Of a DNA stretch of 15,886 nt, positions 12,429 to 15,886 are shown piece after piece (position 1 is the first letter of the stretch; each line of letters starts with the position of its first letter). The stretch is taken from NCBI GenBank assembly GCA_964568345.1, contig CAZMPG010000028.1, positions 1-15,886 of the forward strand, given 5' to 3'. The notes under the pieces are model-generated. The model saw only the letters and a list, made by a program, of their open reading frames with translations. It did not search any database and was not told the DNA's origin. The stretch is from UBA12088 sp964568345. Lineage in GTDB: Bacteria; Patescibacteriota; Minisyncoccia; Phycocordibacterales; UBA12088. The translations under genes were made by a program, and so were the position numbers.

Positions 12429-13637
12429 TCACTGTATCGTCATCGTCACGCTGTAGATTGGGATGAGTACCGATGCGACAAGCACGCCGACCCCGCCCGC
12501 AAGGAGGAGGATCATGATCGGCTCGATGAGCCCCACCATCGTGTCTACCGCCTGCTCCACCTCGCGGTTGTAGAAGCGGGAGAGCGTCTGGAGGATGTTG
12601 CCGAGCTCGCCCGTCTCCTCGCCAACCTTGATCATCTGCACCATGATCTGCGGTATCTCGGGGTGGCTGCTGAACGCGCCGGAAATAGAGGCGCCGTTCT
12701 TGATGTCCTCCCGGGCCTTGAGGAGAGCGCGGTTGTAGTGCACATTCTCCACCGTCGCCGCGGTGATATCGAGCGCCTGTACGATAGCGATGCCGCTCTC
12801 GAGCATGGTGCTCAGGTTGTCGGCTATCCGCGCGAGGTAGAGCCGTCGGTAGAGGCTGCCGACCACCGGGATGCCCACCTTGAGATTGTCGAAGTAGTCG
12901 CGCCCCGAGGGAGTCCGTGCATACCACCACAGCGCCGCCACGATCCCCGCGAGGAGGAAGAAGACGTACACTCCGAAGTTCACGAAGAAGTCGCTGATGC
13001 CCATGACGATGCGCGTGTAGATCGGTATCTGCGCGCCCGCTTCTCGTATCATACCCGTCAGCTTCGGGATGACGTACACGAGCATGAGCACCATGACGCC
13101 GATGAAAGTGGCAATAATGAATGCAGGGTAGACGAGCGCGTGCTGCGCCTTTGAGGTCACCGCATGGCTCCGCTCGATGTACGCCGCGAGGTGCTCGAAG
13201 GTCTGCTCGAGGCGGCCTGACTCTTCGCCCGCAAGCACCATGTTGCAGTAAAAGGAGGAAAAGAGGCGGGGGTGCTTCGCGAGTGCCTTGCTTATGGAGA
13301 GGCCGCCCTGGATGTCGTCGGCAACCGCAAGGAGCATCCGCTGCATGACCGGATTCGCCGCTTCGGTGCCGAGCATCTTGAAGACGCGGAGCGCGCTTAC
13401 CTGCGCCTGGAAGAGGGTTGCTATCTGGCGCGAGAGCACCACGAGCTCCTTCGCGCTCACCCGCTCAAACCAGGTGATGTTCTTGTCGAGAAGCGATGCC
13501 TTGTCCGCACGCTCGATGCTCGTGATGACGAGGCCGTTGCGCTGGAGCGCGGCTATCGCGGTGTCCTCGTTGGTCGTTTCGATGGTGCCCTGCTGCTCGA
13601 CACCCTCGGCGTTGATGACTTTGTAGGAGAAGAGCAT
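12429..13637 (-). CDS. pilC: Type IV pilus inner-membrane platform protein PilC (GspF family)
   Basis: This 402-residue polytopic protein couples the PilB/PilT motors to pilin assembly. It has an N-terminal soluble region with VINAEGVEQQGTIET, then two GspF repeats (about 64-190 and 268-390). These carry the paired motifs AGEESGRLEQTFEHLA (136-151) and VGEETGELGNILQTLS (338-353). Membrane segments are at about 169-190, 220-238 and 372-394. Length is typical for the family. The ATG at 13637 directly follows the pyrimidine arm of the large heptad hairpin, with no Shine-Dalgarno sequence. Gene order pilB-pilT-pilC is typical of T4P loci. Confidence 0.97.
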   Translation of the reverse strand: MLFSYKVINAEGVEQQGTIETTNEDTAIAALQRNGLVITSIERADKASLLDKNITWFERVSAKELVVLSRQIATLFQAQVSALRVFKMLGTEAANPVMQRMLLAVADDIQGGLSISKALAKHPRLFSSFYCNMVLAGEESGRLEQTFEHLAAYIERSHAVTSKAQHALVYPAFIIATFIGVMVLMLVYVIPKLTGMIREAGAQIPIYTRIVMGISDFFVNFGVYVFFLLAGIVAALWWYARTPSGRDYFDNLKVGIPVVGSLYRRLYLARIADNLSTMLESGIAIVQALDITAATVENVHYNRALLKAREDIKNGASISGAFSSHPEIPQIMVQMIKVGEETGELGNILQTLSRFYNREVEQAVDTMVGLIEPIMILLLAGGVGVLVASVLIPIYSVTMTIQ

Positions 13638-13764
13638 GGGGAGAGAAAAGCAGAAAGAGGAAAGAGAAAAGAAAGTAGAAAGAGGAAAGTAAGAAGAAGA
13701 AAGGGGAAAGAACGGAGTGGTAGCACGTCGTTTCTTTTCTCTTTCTACTTTTCTCTTTTCTCTT
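13638..13764. repeat. Heptad-repeat hairpin element, copy 5 (pilT-pilC spacer, largest copy)
   Basis: The left arm is about 70 nt of nearly pure purine with GAAA recurring every 7 nt. The core is 13711-13732 (AACGGAGTGGTAGCACG...). The right arm has CTCTTTC, TACTTTT, CTCTTTT, CTCTTTC heptads and includes (TTTTCTC)2 at 13749-13762. It fills the entire gap from the pilT stop to the pilC start. Confidence 0.85.
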
Positions 13765-14850
13765 TCATAGTAACCGCTCCATCGCCTTGGGGTCTACGGC
13801 GGCGGCGAGGGCGCTCTCGATCGTGATCTCTCCGGCGCGCACGAGGCGGGTCAGCGTCGCGTTCATGCTGATCATGCCCTCGTCGGAGCCCGTCTCGATC
13901 ATGGTGTCTATCTCGTGCGTACGCTTCTCGCGGATCATGTTGGCGACCGCACGGGTGTTGATGAGGAGCTCGTAGGCGGGTACGAGGCCGCCCGCTATCC
14001 GCGGGATGAGCCGCTGGGAGAAGATGCCCGAGAGGCTCGCGGCGAGCTGTACGCGGATCTGGTCCTGCTGGTGGGAGGGAAAAGAGTCTACAATGCGGTC
14101 TATGGTCTGCGGCGCATTGTTGGTGTGGAGGGTCGAGAAGACGAGGTGGCCCGTTTCCGCGGCAGTCACCGCAGCACCGATGGCCTCATGCCCACGCATC
14201 TCCCCCACGAGGATGACGTCCATATCCTGGCGGAATGCGGCGTAGAGGCCCGCCTCGAAAGAGAGCGTGTCGAGCCTGACCTCGCGCTGATCTATGACAC
14301 ACTGCTTCGGGGTGTAGATGTACTCGATGGGGTCCTCGATCGTCACAATGTGCGCGGCACGGGTCTGGTTCACGTGCTCAATGAGCGCGGCGAGCGTCGT
14401 GGACTTCCCCTGGCCGACCGGCCCCACAACGATGAAAAAGCCCTGCCGCCTTTCGGTGAAGCGCACGAGCTCCGGAGGGAGGCCAAGCTCCTCAACCGTC
14501 TTGATCTGCGTCGGAATGAAGCGGAGCGCCACCGACACCGCACCGCGCTGGATGCACGCATTGCCACGAAAGCGCACCTTGTGCTTCTCGTTGTAGTAGG
14601 AGAAGTCCACCTCGCGCTCACGGTCGAACTGCGAGCGCTGCTCGTCGGAGAGCATGAGCGCGAGGAGAAATGCAGTGTCCTCGTTTGAGAGCTCACGCTC
14701 ATTCACGAGCGGCAAGAGCGCGCCGGACACGCGGATCGTGGGCTTGTAGAACGCATTGATGTGGAGGTCGGAGGCGCCCTCATCCGCAACCATCTTGACG
14801 AGGGTGTCGAGGAGTGTGCGGTGCTGGGTGAGGTCTGCTTTCGTTGTCAT
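13765..14850 (-). CDS. pilT: Type IV pilus retraction ATPase PilT
   Basis: The protein has 361 residues, typical of PilT. The N-terminal PAS-like domain starts with ASDLHI. The Walker A motif is GPVGQGKST at 143-151 (commonly GPTGSGKST). The Asp box is IEDPIEY at 171-177, Walker B is DVILVGEMRG at 211-220 with Glu217, and the His box is HLVFSTLHTNN at 235-245. The PilT-specific AIRNLIRE motif appears as AVANMIRE at 301-308, which separates it from PilB. It powers pilus retraction at the cytoplasmic base of the machine. The start lies 3 nt after the response regulator stop. The stop TGA abuts a heptad array. Confidence 0.97.
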   Translation of the reverse strand: MTTKADLTQHRTLLDTLVKMVADEGASDLHINAFYKPTIRVSGALLPLVNERELSNEDTAFLLALMLSDEQRSQFDREREVDFSYYNEKHKVRFRGNACIQRGAVSVALRFIPTQIKTVEELGLPPELVRFTERRQGFFIVVGPVGQGKSTTLAALIEHVNQTRAAHIVTIEDPIEYIYTPKQCVIDQREVRLDTLSFEAGLYAAFRQDMDVILVGEMRGHEAIGAAVTAAETGHLVFSTLHTNNAPQTIDRIVDSFPSHQQDQIRVQLAASLSGIFSQRLIPRIAGGLVPAYELLINTRAVANMIREKRTHEIDTMIETGSDEGMISMNATLTRLVRAGEITIESALAAAVDPKAMERLL

Positions 14851-14853
14851 ACG

Positions 14854-15267
14854 TTAGTGCTTTGCACGCTTCTTTTCGATAAGGTTGCTGACATACGCGA
14901 GCACCTCGGAGGGGAGCGTGTTTGCCTTGACGAGATAGCCGTCGATGCCGTACTCCTCGGCACGGCTGATGTCGTGCTCCTGACCCTGGTTCGAGAGCAC
15001 GACAACGACCGTCTTGTCGCTTACAAGGTTTTCCTCGCGCACCTCCTTTAGGACCTCGTAGCCATCCTTCTGCGGCATGACGAGGTCGAGGAGGAGTGCG
15101 GTATACGTGCTCCCGTGCGCCCGGAGATCTTCGACCGCTTTCGCGCTCTCGGTGAAGCAGGAGACAGCGTACCCTGCCTGCTGGAACTTTAGGTTGTACA
15201 TATCGAGGAGGAAGACGTCGTCGTCCACGATGCATACGTTCCCCTTTCCCTTCTCTGACTCCGACAT
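14854..15267 (-). CDS. CheY-like single-domain response regulator
   Basis: The protein has 137 residues and is a receiver domain only. The acidic pair is Asp15/Asp16 in VDDD, the phosphoacceptor is Asp61 in LLLDLVMPQKDGYE, the switch position is Ser92 (VVVLSNQ) and the conserved Lys is Lys114 in YLVKAN. No DNA-binding output domain is present, so it probably acts by protein contact. Its place between pilB and pilT suggests control of pilus extension and retraction, though the partner kinase is not here. The frame is open upstream to 15480 within pilB. The ATG at 15267 is chosen because a perfect TATAAT lies 6 nt before it and the receiver fold starts there. Confidence 0.94.
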   Translation of the reverse strand: MSESEKGKGNVCIVDDDVFLLDMYNLKFQQAGYAVSCFTESAKAVEDLRAHGSTYTALLLDLVMPQKDGYEVLKEVREENLVSDKTVVVVLSNQGQEHDISRAEEYGIDGYLVKANTLPSEVLAYVSNLIEKKRAKH

Positions 15268-15273
15268 ACGCTG

Positions 15274-15279
15274 ATTATA
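15274..15279 (-). promoter_or_regulatory. Leaderless promoter of the response regulator, overlapping the pilB stop
   Basis: A perfect minus-strand TATAAT is followed by six bases and ATG. A weak -35 (TTGTCG) lies 18 nt upstream, inside pilB. The TAA of pilB is part of the hexamer. Confidence 0.65.
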
Positions 15280-15886
15280 CAAGGTCGTGCTCCGATGCGA
15301 CAAGGGCACTTGTGCCCGGTGCTTCGTCTTCCTCGGCTGCCAGCTCCTCTTCCGGCTTCTCCTCGAAGTCGGTGACGCCGCCAACCTGCGCGATGTCCTC
15401 GAAGGGAATGAGCTTCTGCATCGCCTTCTTGATAGCATCCTCCTTGAGGGTGAGCATGCCCCGCTTCCGCGCGATAGCAAACATGGTGCCCTCGTCGGCG
15501 CTGTCGAGCACCGCCCTCCGTACGGGCTCGGTCACCTCGAGCATCTCGAATACACCAAGCCGCCCCCGTGTGCCACCTGGGCAGGTGCTCGTCGGCTCAA
15601 TGCCGAGGAACTCGGTCGCGTGCGGGAGCTTACTCCGGTACTCCTCGGGGAGGTCGGCGAAGGTGCGCTCGACGAACCGCTCGACAGCGCCCTCAATGGG
15701 CACGGCTTTGCCGGTATTCGGGCAGAGCCTCCGGACGAGCCGCTGCGCGATGATGAGCTCGAGGGTCGGCCCGAGAAGGTACGGGTCTACCCCCATGTCA
15801 ACGAGCCGCGGCACCGCACCTGCGGCGTTATTGGTGTGGAGGGTCGAGAAGACGAGGTGGCCGGTGAGCGCAGCCTGCACCGCGAG
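15275..15886 (-). CDS. pilB: Type IV pilus assembly ATPase PilB, C-terminal part (5' end outside window)
   Basis: The frame is open to the window edge, so the gene is cut. The visible 203 residues begin within the ATPase core before the His box HLVFSTLHTNNA, then PYLLGPTLELIIAQRLVRRLCPN and the GRLGVFEMLEV segment typical of PilB/GspE. It drives pilus extension. The usual tetracysteine zinc site is mostly lost: only single cysteines remain in RRLCPNTGK and STCPGGTRG. The C-terminus is a long acidic tail (EEKPEEELAAEEDEAPG), unusual for the family and possibly a partner-binding tail. Confidence 0.94.
   Translation of the reverse strand, partial: LAVQAALTGHLVFSTLHTNNAAGAVPRLVDMGVDPYLLGPTLELIIAQRLVRRLCPNTGKAVPIEGAVERFVERTFADLPEEYRSKLPHATEFLGIEPTSTCPGGTRGRLGVFEMLEVTEPVRRAVLDSADEGTMFAIARKRGMLTLKEDAIKKAMQKLIPFEDIAQVGGVTDFEEKPEEELAAEEDEAPGTSALVASEHDLV

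Noticed and set aside
5186..13764. CRISPR array formed by the repeated GAGAAAA units
   Set aside because: Units are 7 nt, tandem and without spacers; no cas genes are present.

Overview
The window (about 57% G+C by eye) looks like a fragment from a member of the Candidate Phyla Radiation (Patescibacteria, probably Parcubacteria-like). This is inferred from very tight gene packing, promoters with almost no leader, a compact type IV pilus (T4P) locus with many short pilins, and small housekeeping proteins that have lost usual metal-binding cysteines. All complete genes lie on the minus strand. Only the cut-off aldolase gene at the left edge is on the plus strand.

Left part (1-5166): the 3' end of a class II fructose-bisphosphate aldolase gene runs tail-to-tail into a membrane-anchored protein with three SH3b repeats. 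Next come gatC-gatA (Glu-tRNA(Gln)/Asp-tRNA(Asn) amidotransferase subunits, ATGA overlap, no gatB here) and ligA (NAD-dependent DNA ligase with a degraded zinc finger).

Right part (5186-15886): a T4P assembly locus. Read in the direction of transcription (right to left) it is pilB (cut by the window edge), a CheY-like response regulator, pilT, pilC, three major-type pilins, then a minor-pilin set in the order FimT/GspH-like, PilW-like, PilV-like and a PilX-like pilin fused to a von Willebrand factor A (vWA) domain, and finally the prepilin peptidase pilD. PilB and PilT would power extension and retraction through PilC. PilD would process every prepilin. The minor pilins with the vWA module would form a priming or adhesive tip, in the place where Proteobacteria use PilX plus PilY1.

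The most unusual feature is a dispersed family of heptad-repeat hairpins. Each has an arm of 7-nt purine units (consensus GAGAAAA), a core of about 22 nt, and an arm of inverted 7-nt pyrimidine units (TTTTCTC). Copies sit in or beside most pilus genes: ligA/pilD, the PilV-like 5' coding region, the FimT-like leader, a pilin leader, pilC/pilin and pilT/pilC. Purine-only heptad tracts also lie at three places inside the pilD coding sequence. The cores occur in both orientations and differ almost only by transitions. Because 7 is not a multiple of 3, arrays inside coding sequence are candidate phase-variation switches for the whole pilus.

A second structural theme is leaderless transcription. 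At six genes a -10-like hexamer is followed by exactly 6 nt and then ATG. In the response regulator gene the hexamer is a perfect TATAAT that also contains the pilB stop codon. A second palindromic repeat family (ends like TTTGCGAGGAG) is present twice, and one copy has disrupted the 5' end of the PilW-like gene. No tRNA, rRNA, CRISPR array or transposase gene was found.
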